In this document: piece by piece, positions 1 to 14,300 of the stretch | Numbering within the stretch: the first letter of the stretch is position 1 | How the letters are laid out: each line of letters starts with the position of its first letter | Assembly (NCBI GenBank): GCA_025093985.1 | Contig: JACAAK010000010.1 | Coordinates: 1,389,501-1,453,500 of the forward strand | Reading direction: 5' to 3' | Length of the DNA: 64,000 bases | DNA from: Calvatia gigantea | Lineage: Eukaryota; Basidiomycota; Agaricomycetes; Agaricales; Lycoperdaceae | Made by a program: the position numbers and the translations under genes | Notes under the pieces: model-generated | What the model saw: only the letters and a program-made list of their open reading frames with translations | Databases searched by the model: none | Told to the model about the DNA's origin: nothing

Positions 1-873
1 GCAACGGGCAATGAAGACCTATGAGGACATTGAACTCCACGGGGAAACACACTGATAAATGGATAAGGGAATGTATATATATACCACAACCAGTTAAGGG
101 AAAGGAAAAAAACACATTACAGAGTCGCTGAGAGACGAGGGGAGGAATAAAGGAGATAACTGACAACAGAAAAAGGACTGTGGTGGATAAAGCTAAACAA
201 ATAAGAAGGGACAGGCGCTAATGAAGGTAAGTACATAGATGGAAACGAGGAGTACGAGGTTGCAGCAAGAGAGAGAAGAAAATGCGAGGCAGGACAGAGT
301 GGACTATTCGATGATGACCACGAACCAATGGGTGACCAACCAACCAGCCAACAAAACACAGCATCCCGATTAAAAACCATACTAGCGAGTGAGGGAAGAG
401 GAGGGGGGAGATTATACAGAAAATTATTGTCAAATGATGATCCACTTTTAACCGCCATAATCATCATTACTGTCCATCAACCACATCCACCGAGCGAAAA
501 AAACCCCTTTCTTTCGGATTCCCTTATATGAGATCGACCGGAGGACTTGAACGGGCGCCGTCGATGGCAAATGGATAACGATGGGCGGAGAGAGATGATG
601 ATGACACACGACGTTGCTGTTGGTATTGAAAAACGTGATGAAACCTGTTGTTGGCTAGCTGGAAAACCATTGCTGAAAACCGATTGAAAACCATTGACCG
701 TTGACCAGTAAAAAGATTGAAGGGGAGAGAAAAAAGAGAACACAGATTGTCCACTGTTTTGGCTGCCAAACCCTCTTGCCGCTGCTGCTGTTGCCGCCGC
801 TCATAATCCCCCCCCCTCCGTCTGATGTGACTTCCCACGCCTGCCTCATTGCGAGCTCTGTCCGCAACGCTGC
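1..873. other. intergenic / downstream of PP1, no gene recognised
   Basis: Only short overlapping frames with low-complexity translations occur here and none resembles a known family. Part of it must hold the 3' UTR of the minus-strand PP1 gene, whose stop codon is at 876-874. Confidence 0.5.
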
Positions 874-2790
<1,917 letters not shown>

Positions 2791-3186
2791 GGTTCAGGTA
2801 GAGAAAGGGGGAAAGAGGTCTGACCACCGGGTGGAGGGGGGTGGAAGGGTCGAGGTGTCCTGTGAGGAAAAGGGGGGGTCTGTGGGGTGTGTGAGGGGTG
2901 TGTTGGGAGGAGGTGAAGGGGAGTTGAGACGAATAAAAAGATAAATTTTGGGTATTTAGAGTGAGAGTTGGGAGTTGTTGTGCGAGAATATCGATGACAG
3001 AAGGGCAGTGTAGATAACACTCTTCTGTCCAAAACCGGCAAACTTCGGACTCTACCCGTGGGAATCAGTCATGTCACACCACAAACTCAAGTCACACCAT
3101 AAGTAATTTGTATAACACCCCGTTAAATTACAAACAACAACAATGAAATAAGATCATATCCAGCTAAATACTTCAACCATCCACAT
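2791..3186. promoter_or_regulatory. PP1 upstream region and 3' flank of the PH gene
   Basis: This 396-bp gap separates the PP1 start (2790) from the stop of the next minus-strand gene (3187). On the minus strand the stretch next to the PP1 ATG is C/T-rich, as is common in promoters and leaders of well-expressed fungal genes. No TATA box was identified with confidence. Confidence 0.4.
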
Positions 3187-6100
3187 CTACTGCGTCGCAG
3201 TCACCGCTCTTCCACCTATCGAGGCATCTGCCGGGCCACCCTCTGAAACTGCTCCAGCAATCACGGGGCGACGACGCCTTCTCCGTCTATATTTATGGAG
3301 TCATCAGCAAGTTTCCAAAGGTATCAAAACAGCTGTTGGACTAACCTTGGAAACAGTGGTCCACGAGGCATAGGCCGTTCATCTAAATCAAGCGAGATGT
3401 TGGTTGCAGCCTGCAAAGCCTGCACGTAACCTTCCAGTCAGCTCACAAGGTCCCCGAGACCAAAACCATTGACATTGTTAATCTCACCTCAATCCATTCA
3501 ACAACACCCGTCACGTCCCTCGCCTGCAACAAGAACTGTTCCCCTTCCAACCTCACCCGGATCACGTTCTTCCGTTTCGTGTAGTCGTTCCCTAAACCAC
3601 TCTCCGCCTGTTGCATCGAATATGCTCGAATCAAATCTTCGGAGCCGGCATCAGGTACAAAGTCCCTCTCCCGATTTGTGTACAGGTACTGTTGAGTTGA
3701 TTGACCGCCCGTGATAGACTGCTGTTGTGGTTGCTGTTGGGAAACGCCATGTATGCTCGAATATGACGATGACATCGGCGTTGCACGACCCGTTGTCGGC
3801 GATGTCGACTCCATCAGTCCACTTTGTGACGAGGTTGACATCGGTGTTTGTGACCTCATGCTCACAGAATATGGTGACGGCGATCTCGCAGGTGTCGATA
3901 TCCCACTCCTTGGGATATTCAGACTTGGTCTGGGTGATGGACTAGGCGCGTTCCTGTCGCTGAAATGAACGTCACTCTTCGACCTCATGTGATTCCTTCC
4001 TGGTTTCAAGAAACTCGCAAACCGCGACCTGGAGCTCGAAGGGGTAGGAGGAAGAGGAGGAGAGTGGGGGGGATGAATACCCTCATCACCCTGTACCACC
4101 ATTGACGGCATCGTACCCGGTGTGGGCACAATCACCAAATCCCTATCCTCTTCGTCATCTAGCAAACCACTTCCATCCCGACCTTCTGCCTTCATAATCC
4201 TCTGAACCTGCCTCTCAAAGTCCCTTCTCTCCTCCGCCAGCCTCCTACTCTCCCTCGTTTCAATCTGAATAGTCGGCACCGTACCAGCATGGCTCGGCTG
4301 CAAGCTCACATCCCCCGCACCAACCTGTTTCTCCCACCACTCCCCAAGCACACCTACTCCCGCATGCCCAGGTGGACATTTATACACCTTAAACACTGTC
4401 CCTTCAAGCACACATAGGACTCTCCGCCATTTGCGGTCCCGAGCCTGTGTACCCGGTGCACTAAACTCCATCTTTCTCGGCATAATAGCTTTGAGATATA
4501 TAGGATTCACGTATGCCGGAAGCTTTTCTCGGCCCTCGTCTTCTCGGGGCATGACTTTATATTTGGGATGGTGAGGTGCGAATGAGGGATACGGTGGTGG
4601 CTCGGACGACTCATCGAACATCGGCATCGAACGACGTCGACGCATATATATTGATGTCCTACTCAGTCGATTATTATGTTTGGTCGCCGGTGCTGCTGCG
4701 GGTGATGACACCGGCGCATGGGCGGTAATCGGTGAGATGGGGGGGGCCAAGTAGTCCCGTCTCTCTGCTGCCTCTTCATCATCATCCTCCTTAATCTTCT
4801 CATCCTCCATCCTCCTCTCCCTTTCCCTCTGTTTTTCTTTCTTTTCCTTCTCCCTCTCCTTTTCCTTTTCCCGCATCCTAGCCAATTCTTCGTCCTCCTC
4901 AGCCCTCGCTTCTTCTTCCATAATCCTCCTCTTCTCCTTCGCCTCAATCGTGTGCAAGTCAATCAAGCTTTGGCTGGCACGTTTATACATCTTTGGCATC
5001 ACAAATTGCCCATTACCACCACCACCTCCAGCACCACCATCAGGACTGAGCATCAAAGTCGAACTCCTCTTGGGCGTCGGCATTCCTGGCATGATAAAAC
5101 TCGTCCTTATCCCTCCCATACCTGGTCTCGGCGTCGTCGCCTGCGAAGTGGGGGTAAACGAAGTCGAATAACGAGCAGAAGAGTGTGAGGAATAAGAATA
5201 TGGTCGCCCAGGGTGTTGACTCGTTGCCGTACTCGTAGTAGCAATAGCAATAGCAGAAGTAGAAGGGACCGCAGCAGTACTCCCTTTCGCACTGAAATAG
5301 TCTCCACCTCCACCAGCATGTTGTTGCCTCAGGGTCCCTGTCGGAGATTGTGCAACAGGCGACTTTGGCTTTACTATTATTGAACCTTGAGCCTGGGTGG
5401 TAGTAGCGCCACCACCACCTCCACGGAACGAAGCGTTATGACTCGTACCCGTAGGCGTCTTTGCTGGATCGTAATGTTCCCCACCTCCGATAAAAATGGA
5501 AGTCGAGCAATCTCGAGCCTTCCCTTTGCCCTTCACATCCACAACAGGCTGCGTAACAAAAGAAGGAGATGCCGAAGCAACAGCTGAAGAAGTTGTTGGT
5601 CCTCGGGGAAATATAGGTAAATTAAACCTTGAGGTGTCTACCTCCGGTAAATGGCCCTTTGCAGCAGCAACAGAGTGGTTCTGGTTTGGAGTCGGCGTGG
5701 ACGAAATTAGACCTGTCGATGACGCTTGGAATGATTGAGTTTGTTTTTGTATTTGTGAAGAAGCCGAGCCCAGAGCATGGATACGTGTAGAAGGCGGCGT
5801 AGGCTGTTTCAATAACGGGACAGCCCTCATTCCCATCAACTCTGGTATATGGGATGAAGGCTCATGAAGCGCAGAGTGGTACGACGATCCCGAGGAAGGC
5901 GACCACTGCATTTCCTTCCCCTCCGAACGCGAATGCGAATAATAATCGTGGCCGAAATGATCGAAACGACTGCTTTCACCTTGACTGGCCCAGGCATCAA
6001 TGACACTGTCCTCGCTCACGTCAGACCCTAGGAAATCTGAACCCGAGCTGTTCAATCTCGAAATTCCTTCTTCCTCATCTCCTGTGTCATCCTCCCCATC

Positions 6101-7627
6101 GTCCTCCTCTTCATCGTCATCCTCTCTATCATCCACCTCCTCGCGTCCTCCTACCCCCCTCCCTGCTCCCTGAAGAGGTAGTGCTGGCATACTATTCAAC
6201 TGTGCCCGCGTCGCCTTCTTCGCTCGCTTGTCTGTCTTCTCACTTGATCTCCCACCGACACCACTAGCACCAGGAGTAGTGAGACCAGTTCCCGAAGGGC
6301 CCCCACTCGGCCCAGCACCATGAACAGAAGCAACACCAAACGAACCTGTTTTCGGTGGCAAAGTTGGCAAATTTAATAAAGGCAGTGGTGTAGGACGTGT
6401 AATGATCGTAGGTGATAACCTCGCATATCCCATTTCCGTCGGGATGGTGAAACTGATACGGTGATTGACTGGTGGGAGGCTGAGTTTAGGGTGGTTGTGA
6501 GGGGGTCCGTATATGGAGGTTCATAACAGGTGGTAAGGGTTTAGGATGAGCACTCATAGGTGCGAAAGCGCCTGAAGCGGCCATGGTATTGTGTGGCTGG
6601 GTACTGATAGTGGCGATAGTAGAAGTATTGGGTCGAGCAACCGGAGTGGGAGACGTGGAAGATGATGCTGTGAGTAGGGTTTCTGGGGTTTCTGATGGTC
6701 GGGTAGGAATAGGTGGTGATGACGATGGTGATTGCGAACCCGTGAGTGCTGATGCAACACTAGTTGAGTCCAGAGTCGATGGCACGGAGTGTGGGGTGTT
6801 TGGACTAGGTACGTCAGGCTGTTGTTGTTTCGATAATGAGTTTAATCGTAGTTGAGAAAACGACCGCTTGAGTTTGAGTAGAGGACCAGGCCTAGGCGAC
6901 GCGCTTGCGCTGCCAGTCGTAGACAGTGAAGCCTGTGCGGTGCTGGGCCGTCTCGAACCCCCAGCAGCCACGGGGCGTTTGTTTGGAGGCTGTGCTGGAA
7001 AGGTTTGCGGTGAAGTCGCCGGCGTGGGCATACCTGACACTGCCGTCAAAGGCTTCGTAGGATCCATCAACACAGGTAGCCCATCGACGCTTCTTCCATT
7101 CCCACTATTTATACTCCCCACGGTTCCAAGAGATTGTTCTCGCGTGGATCGAGGTCGAGGTGAAGGAGGAGAACGGGACGCATCTGTTTTCCTACTATTT
7201 CGAGGTGATCCAGGGCTTGTCCGCAGTGGAAAATCTTGGTTTACTGATGATTTTGCTGGCTGTGCATCTTCACCAAGACGGGCAGGTGACCTTTCCGATG
7301 ACCCCGAACGCTTTGAGAACTTGAATTCACTGTCACGCTGCCTATTGCCCGAAACTTGTTGCAGTCCGAGATGTGGTTGTGACATGTAAGGTTTCATAAC
7401 AGCATTAGTATCCATCGAGTCGGTTTGCGAGGCATAGGGGTAGCCTCCTAGTTCCCCGTCGTCGTTGGTCTTCCGAGCCTTGATTATCCCTTTGAACTGC
7501 GAGAGGAGCTTGTTAGCTCGAGACTATGCAACATGGTCAGATGTCTAGGGTACGGGAGCTGGAAGCGGCGGCCAAGACGCACCGTGCGCACCTGGCGAGA
7601 CGAAGGGGTTCTCGGGGGCTCTTCCAT
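3187..7627 (-). CDS. large low-complexity protein with a split pleckstrin-homology (PH) domain; one apparent +1 indel
   Basis: Four exons on the minus strand: 7627-7592, 7523-3488, 3419-3346, 3286-3187, giving about 1414 aa if one extra base in the GGG run at 6489-6491 is ignored; otherwise the frame stops at 6486. The paralogous fragment at ~22.4 kb lacks that base and reads straight through. The N-terminus is [12 protein letters not shown] joined to a short helix ([18 protein letters not shown]). Then follow Ser/Pro-rich disorder, an acidic tract near residue 476, a Glu/Lys/Arg-rich probable coiled coil near 866-936, the first half of a PH domain near 1012-1060 ([18 protein letters not shown]), a ~290-residue disordered insertion, and the second half ([21 protein letters not shown]) near 1355-1385, ending in a basic tail (PLFPRRRRRRR). 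PH domains bind phosphoinositides or proteins at membranes; the exact role here is unknown. The layout recalls fungal Caf120/Skg3-like PH proteins, but that link is inference. Confidence 0.83.
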
Positions 7628-9566
7628 AGTTCCAATGGTGGCGAAGTTCTTCCAAAGATGAAAGGCAGTTACTGCATGTACTCAATGCTGTGGTTGATGA
7701 TCGACAAACAAATGGGGATGAATCACAATTAAGCGATGAGATTTGTTCGTAAACGGGTCAGATACCAGGCTCAGGCGTCGAGCAGGGGGTACTTACGAAC
7801 GACAAACGTAACCAATATCAGTCGAAAAAGGAATATCTGTACGGGTTAGATGATCTGGTCGTACGAATGGTATGTTCGTGAAAAGCCGTAAGTCGTGAAG
7901 GGTGGTGGACAAAAGTGAACGGGGAGAAGGCGGAACGAACAACGTTGGCGCTGGACAAGAATAATCGTGGAAAGATGGTCTTCTCGAGAGACACTTCATT
8001 TACTCGTCCAATACTACGTCCGCTCCCACAGTTCCGCTGACAATACCTGCCTCGGCTGTCGTAAATCACATCTCTTCGAGCTAAATGATCTTAAAGATGA
8101 TGGCCAAGCTTCGCAGGTACACAGGGGAAGGTGCTCCTGTTATCTGGGCCATACCTTCTAGCTACAACTTTCCAGCATCTGGACTTACGTCAGCGCCACG
8201 GTGTGGAGTTATTTCGTGATGTCATCATCCCCAAATAACCTTCTTCAGAGTTTGGTGTTTACTCCCAGCTGAACTCCGCATGGGTACTCGTACTTTGTAA
8301 GAAGCAGTAGCAAGTCCGAGAGAGGGGATATGGTCGTTACAATTATAATATGTTTGAGACTGGGAAGGATATGATGGTGGATGCCTGGTTACCAACTAAG
8401 CGAAATTAACACTAGGAAAGCAATGAGTACAGTGCGTAGAACAATGCGGAGCGGCTCACTACCGCTTCGCGTCCAAGTCTGCACATCCGAGCGACAACAT
8501 ATTGGGTTTTCGACTTTTGTTCACTATTGACCAATACTAACCAACGTTCTTTCAGTATAGAAACCCCTCGACCCATCCAACGTTGTACTTGAGACTTTCG
8601 AATATAGTCGCACCAAAAGGTGATTCTTCATGTTCTCAAAGGCTCTCGTACGCCCCCCAGCAACCCGCCGCCCACTCCAGTGTCACCTATTTTTGAGTGA
8701 AGTCATCAAACTCGCTTACTCTTGGCGCCCACACCCCTTCTCTATCCTCGGCATTTGAAAAATTCTGATCGGACCAACCACACTCGCCGTCTTGCCCGTA
8801 CTGGATTGACACAAGCGTTCTGAAGCAGTTTAAAATTTTTGAATTGATAGGCGCAATGCGATAGCAAATTTGACTTTCCTACTGCAGATCGGCCATCCCT
8901 TGGCGTTCTTCGATGACGAGGTTTCCTCTCTCTCCCCCCACCAACTCAGCGTAGGAGTGGACATCTTTATCAGGTGGAGGACCAATCATTACCTAGGCGG
9001 CGCTTTCAAAAATAAAAGAGGAATAAAACATAACCGTGGTCGAAATTTCCGTATTTCTAAAGGTCCCGGGACTACAAGATAAATCCACCTACGGAAGGAG
9101 TGTCCATCCATGCCATGCGACGACGGGCGCTGTCATGTCGGGGTTTTGACTCCGACAACTTCGGAAGTTTTAAAGCGGGTTTGCCATTTCAACACACGTT
9201 TGGGTGAGGCGCACAGGTGAGGCGCGCATGGAATGACAGATGGTGAACCCGAAACGAAACAGCTAAATATGGAACACATCCTTTCCCGCCACGATCCATA
9301 GCGTGGTAGGCAGACCAACTTCGAGCTCAACCCTCTCACAACCCAAAATTCAAACTGTCGTAGAGTGCCGTGCCTGTACCTCGAAGTGCTCCTCGAGCGC
9401 CAACTACGGCGTGATAGAGGATTTACGGTCAGCTTGCCGGTATGTGCCATGCGAGTACCATCTCGAGATTCTTATCAAGTCCGCCAGGAGTTTGCCAAGA
9501 AGAAAGTTGACGAAGACTCACCACGGCAATATGGATATCCGATGTTCCTATAATAATTGCGCTCGT
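7628..9566. other. PH-gene upstream region and unit-A spacer
   Basis: No gene. The part next to the PH start (about 7630-8160) is repeated at about 14,300-14,800 and 23,455-23,960. A block at 8510-8580 (gene-flank motif with GTTCTTTCAG followed by AGAAACCCCTCGACCCATCC) recurs, diverged, near 11,100, 18,220 and 25,060. The stretch is therefore part of the segmental repeat and probably holds the PH promoter and the upstream region of 7TM copy 1. Confidence 0.55.
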
Positions 9567-9590
9567 CTATATATTAAGTAGCACTGGAAG
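9567..9590 (+). promoter_or_regulatory. TATA-like core promoter of 7TM copy 1
   Basis: TATATTAAG followed by TAGCACTGGAAGCAGG lies about 45 bp upstream of the ATG at 9615. The same block, with small changes, precedes every 7TM copy in the array, which implies a very short 5' leader. Confidence 0.55.
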
Positions 9591-9614
9591 CAGGTATCTT
9601 CACCACTTGGCAGC

Positions 9615-10749
9615 ATGACCCCTCAAATCAGGGAGGCGACCCCCACCGAGGTTTATGTGTACACTATCCTCCGCAATTACAATGTGGGGCAACTCTACAA
9701 TTCCATGCATACCAAGACGATGATGACAGTCGGAAGCTTAATTGGTTTCTTCATCTCTGGCGCCGCTGTTACTTTGGGGGTTTCTTCCATCTGGCTTTTA
9801 TCCTCTTAAAGGGAAGCACGCTCGAGACGGTACTACTTCTTCTGCACATATACTGTCACGTTACTCTTGCTTCTTGTTGCTGCCGAGATCCTGGGATTTG
9901 TCAATTGCGACTACGACGCGGTATCCTTTTTCTGGCCAGTCGGCAAAGCGAAGAAATATTATTTCAGGATAGCCAGGGCCTCCTTCGCGACGTTATTGTC
10001 GGTGGCTGTCTTAACGGATGGTCTCCTGGTGCGTTCAACGGTGCCTCGATGTTCAACACCCAAGGCCCATTCTGATATTTCCTATTAAAGGTGTGGAGGT
10101 GCTTCTTGGTCCAGAGAGTACTGGGTCGTGGCTCACCAAAGTGGTACAATTTATTCTGGGTCTTCCCGGCTTGTCTTTTTTTGTTGACAGTCGGTACGAG
10201 ACAAGAACGTAACTGGATGAACAATTTATTCACTTTACCCGTAGCTTCGGGGATCGTTGCCGTCATAACCGGGGACGGCACTTTAAGTAGTAAAGCAGCC
10301 ATTATAGCGCTCGCGTCCAACGTAGCTTTAAACATCCACGCAACACTTTTTATCACCACTCGACTCCTTCTCCACAGGCGGATGGTTATAGCATTTGTGC
10401 AGAATAAAAAGCTGGCGTCGCAACATATCTACATTGTTAGGATCTTACTGGAGTCAGCAGCCGTAAACTTACCAGTTACAATTGCTACTGCTGTTGGCTT
10501 TGGGAATCGAAATAACCTTAATGCCGTTATGTTGCCTATCTTCACTGCGAGTCAGGTAAGTTCAAGCTAACTCTGGGTGTTTGATCCGCTCAACAACCTT
10601 TTTCTGCGTAGGTGCTTGCAGCGGTGCTCATCATCCATCAAACAGCGCTGAACAGAGTATTCAACCAGCGAAAAGAAGCCGAGATCAACAAGTTATTGGA
10701 AAGGAGGGAGTACGGTCATATTTCTGGAAACGTGGAAACGTCCATCTGA
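9615..10749 (+). pseudogene. 7TM membrane protein copy 1 (single in-frame nonsense codon)
   Basis: Exons 9615-10028, 10091-10193, 10245-10555, 10612-10749 match the intact copy 3 in position, phase and splice sites, and give 966 nt. The only lesion seen is TAA at 9807-9809 (codon 65), in the loop after TM1 where copy 3 has GAA. Everything downstream stays open, including the TDGLL/WRCFLVQ block over the exon 1-2 junction, ITTRLLLHRR, the ILLESAA motif in TM6 and the final VLAAVLIIHQTALNRVF helix. It is either a very recent pseudogene, a polymorphic null allele or a substitution error. It belongs to a broad family of Agaricomycete seven-helix proteins of unknown ligand. Confidence 0.75.
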
Positions 10750-11675
10750 AGGACAGTGTCAAGATGCATGGAAAATCCTGGTAATATGCTTCAATTGTAC
10801 ATATTCAACTGGGTTAAAATTTCCTCTCAAGTTCCTCAAGAAAGCCTACTAATACCGTCCCCTCCATAAACGGGTGGTAATTATCCAGGTCCCTCTTCGA
10901 CCAGAGGGGTATTCACTATGTCAGATGCTTCTATTCAAGTCTATGTAAAACCATTTCAGAGAAGCACAGCTCGGTTGAAAACGATTGCCTGTGTTGCGAC
11001 AATGCGAGTGCCAACCTACTACCGCTTCGCGTGCAAGCTCTCACATCCGAGTAGCTATACGTTGGGCTCCCGCTGACTTTTGTTTTTTAATAACCAATAT
11101 TAATCAATGTTCTTTCGGATTATAAACCCCTCACTGAACCCATCCATCATTATACTTCAGTGTTCACGTTCTCAAATACTCTCGTGTGCCCCTCCAGCGA
11201 CCTACCACTCACTCCGGTGCCATGTATTTTTGAGTAAGGTCATCGGACTCCCTTACTTTCACCCGCACCATCCTCAACGCTTTGGGGGTTCCAGTCCAAC
11301 CAACTACACTCGCTGTCGCGCCCATACTTGATTGATAGTAGCATTCCGAAATGGCCTAAATTTGTGTTGTGCGCGGCTTAGGTGTCTAAACACATCTTTT
11401 ACCCTGTCGGGATCTACATATAGCTTGGTGCGTACTGATTTCAACCAGGCTCTCACAGTCCCAAATTCAAACCGTCCCAGCAGCGTCATGGATTCATGCC
11501 TGTACCTCAAAGCGCTCACCGAGCCAACCATGGCATGATGAAGGGTTTGGCGCCATCTTGTCAATTTGCCGAGCACTACCTCAAAATTCTTGTCAGGTCT
11601 GTCAGAACCGCGGTGACAGATGGCAATTATTACATGGATAACTAAACAACGGGCCTATAATAATCACATTTCCCC
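10750..11675. other. spacer between 7TM copies 1 and 2
   Basis: No gene. It repeats the spacer found upstream of other copies, including the block around 11,060-11,140 (GTTCTTTCGGATTATAAACCCCTC) and a GTTCTCAAA element at 11,168-11,176. Confidence 0.5.
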
Positions 11676-11700
11676 TATATATTTGAAGCAGCACTGGCAG
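11676..11700 (+). promoter_or_regulatory. TATA-like core promoter of 7TM copy 2
   Basis: TATATATTTGAAG followed by CAGCACTGGCAG, 41 bp before the ATG at 11717; the same block as in the other copies. Confidence 0.5.
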
Positions 11701-11716
11701 CCTGAGGCATCTTGCA

Positions 11717-12863
11717 ATGCCTGCCAGTATGATCCCACAAGTCAGGGATGCAACTCCCACCGAAGAGAATACGTACACCATGCTCCACAACTACGACGAA
11801 AAGCTACTCTACAGCTTCATGCACAACGGGGCAATGGCGACAATTGGAAACACAATTGGCATTTTCTTCTCTGGCGCTGCTGTTACTTTGGGATTTCTTC
11901 TATCTTGCTATTGTTCTCGAGAAGGGAAGTACGTTCAAGGCGGGACTATTTCTTATGCACATACACCATCATATTGCTTTTGCTCCTTATTGTTCATGAG
12001 ACTCAAACACTTATCGTTTGCAACATCAACACAATTTTATTTTTCCAGTTACGCAGCAGAACACAGAAATATGCCTCTATACTAAGCCGAATACTTTTCA
12101 TGACCCTAGTGGTCATAGCCGGTTTTACAGACGGTATCCTGGTATGTGTAACAGTGCTTCAGTCCGCGCAAACTGTTCTGACATTTCTTATCATTGATCA
12201 AAGGTATGGAGGCGTTTCTTAGTTCAGAGGTCACTGGGTCGTGGCTCGTCGAAGTGGTGGAATTTATTCTGGATCTTTCCAGCTTGTCTTTGGGGTACAA
12301 CAATTGGTACGAGGCAAAAAAAATACTGAACGAACACATTATTCACTTTGACCCATAGCTGCAGGGACCATTTCTGTCATCTTGAATGATGAGACTTTGA
12401 CTGTTGAACTTGACACTTTAGCGTTCACATCCAACATAGTTTTAAACATCCACGCAACACTTTTTATCACCCTCCGGCTTCTCCTCCACAGATGGATGGT
12501 CATAGCATGTGCACGAGATAAAAAAAATTGATAGTGCAACACACCTACATTGTTGGAATCCTACTGGAGTCAGCTGCCATAAATTTACCAGTTACTATTG
12601 TTGCTGCTGTTGGAGCCACTGGGAACGTCCTTGAAGTCATCGCGTTTCCGATTGTCGCTGCGAGTCAAGTAAGTTAGCTCATTTTGGGGGTGTTTGATGC
12701 TCAGCAACCTTTTCTCATGTAGGTGCTCGCAGCGGTTCTCATCATCCATTAAACAGCGCTGGGCAGAGTTTTCAGCCAGCAGAGAGAAGCCGAGATCAGC
12801 AGGTTGATGGAAAAGAGAGACTCGGGGTACAATATTTCTGGAGGCGTGGAATCAACCATCTGA
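11717..12863 (+). pseudogene. 7TM membrane protein copy 2, multiply disrupted
   Basis: The start reads MPASMIPQVRDATPTEENTY. Lesions against copies 3 and 4: one base missing near 11,892 after AAVTLG, after which the family sequence resumes in another frame (SSILLLFSRREVRSRRDYF); two extra bases near 12,530 in the DKK loop, giving a stop; and CAA to TAA in exon 4 (IIHQTAL block, ~12,750). Splice-site positions are kept (exon 2 starts after TCAAAG near 12,203; exon 3 after CCATAG near 12,359). It pairs with copy 4 as the even member of the duplicated unit. Confidence 0.8.
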
Positions 12864-13780
12864 GGGATAGACGCCCATAACACGGAAAGTACCTGTAATG
12901 TCCAAGATAATATTATAACCTACATTTGCTATTTTGCGTGATTCGCGAACTGGAGACTTCCCTCGGGCTCCTGGCATGAACTTTGTGGTGCTTTAGTTTG
13001 TAAAGTGGAAGTAATAATTCGGGACCCATCTCGATCAGAAGGGAACACCGCGTCGGATGTTTTAATTGCGGGCAGGCGTAGTCCACATCTGGTTGATTTT
13101 TACCCAAGGGCTGAAGAAAAATGAGAATCATACGAGAGGCAAACTTGGAATCCTAAACCTAAGTCTCCGTACCCTGCACCGTTCTAGCTCCAGCCGCAAT
13201 GGTGGCCAGCTGTGATCCAAAGGTGGGAAATCTTCACCAACATTGACAAGAGCGGGGGAAAAATCGGATAAAAAGAAGACCTCAATATCATGAGGATTAA
13301 ATTCCATGAGACAAAGCTGCATTTTAGAAGATGAAGGACCGCATTCCGGAAACGCAAGGACGAGGTTTGAAAATGCTGTTTGGACAGTTTTTTTTTTGCT
13401 ATGGCGGGAAGAGAAGGGGGCCATGGTCTTGGCTTCATGCTGGTGCCCGCTCCTAAATTCCGAGGTGAAGATTGAGCTTTGAATAGGCAGTATGGCAGAT
13501 CAAAATACTGACATCGTCCTGCACGAAATCCAGAAGTGTTGATAGTCCCCTTGCACAGTTCGGCAATGCTTTAACCTCATTTTCAATGAGCATGCAACAT
13601 TAACCATCGATACTGTCATCATCCATGGAGGCTATTGGGTTGACTAGCTTGGCTCCCTTGCTAGCCTATAACTCAAATGTCGAGTAGTTGCTGGTGATTC
13701 CGTGAAAGAATATCTACAGACAGTTGTAGTTATTGAAAATCCAATAGTAAGTGCTGCGCCGCATCAGGTCGTGGACATAA
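12864..13780. repeat. distal flank of unit A
   Basis: Non-coding segment repeated at ~20,415-21,245 and ~28,114-28,843. Shared landmarks are GCGGGCAGGCGTAGTCCACATCTGG, the AAAAAGAAGACCTC block, TTTTGCACGAAATCCAG (absent or changed here) and ATTCCGTGAAAGAATATCT near the end. The longest reading frames inside are not conserved between the copies, so I see no gene. Confidence 0.6.
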
Positions 13781-14300
13781 CCCACGGTTCCAAGAGATTG
13801 ACCTCGCATGGATCGAGGACGAGGTGAAGGAGGGGAATGAGACGCATCTAATTTCCTGCTATTTCAAATTGATGTTAAGCTCTTCTGCAGTGGAAAATCT
13901 TGGTTATTAACCAACGATTGTGCTGGCTGTTCATCTTCACCAAGACGGGCAGGTGACCTTTCCGACGACCCCAAACGCTTGGAGAGCTTGAATTCACTCC
14001 GAGTCTCATGCTGCCCATTGTCTGAAACTCATTGCAGTCCGAGATGTGGCTGTGACATGTACGGTTTCATAGCGGCATTCGTGTCCATCAAGCCAGCTTA
14101 TGAGGCATAGGGGTAGCCTCCTAGTTCTCTGTCACCGTTGTCCTTCTGCGTCTTGATTATCCCTTTGAGTTGTGAAAGGAGCTTGTTAGCCCGAGACTAT
14201 GCAACATGGTCAGAGTTCTGGTGTACAGTAGTTGGAAGCGACAGCCAAGACGCACCGGACGTATCTGACAAGACGAAGGGGTTCTCGGGGGTTCCTCCAT
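13781..14300 (-). pseudogene. truncated PH-gene copy in unit B (5' end only)
   Basis: Matches about 7117-7627 of the PH gene, from the ATG at 14300 ([10 protein letters not shown]) to a point inside exon 2. The exon 1 donor CAG|GTGCGC has become CAG|ATACGT, so normal splicing of intron 1 is lost. The rest of the gene, including the PH domain, is missing at the duplication join. The upstream region of the parent is retained, so antisense-oriented transcription toward the preceding 7TM copy is conceivable but unproven. Confidence 0.8.

Noticed and set aside
6868..7389. 173-codon plus-strand frame opposite the PH gene (and a 221-codon one at 22517-23182)
   Set aside because: They lie antisense to codon-biased Ser/Pro-rich exons, have no motifs, and the two differ where the PH frame is conserved; they are by-products.
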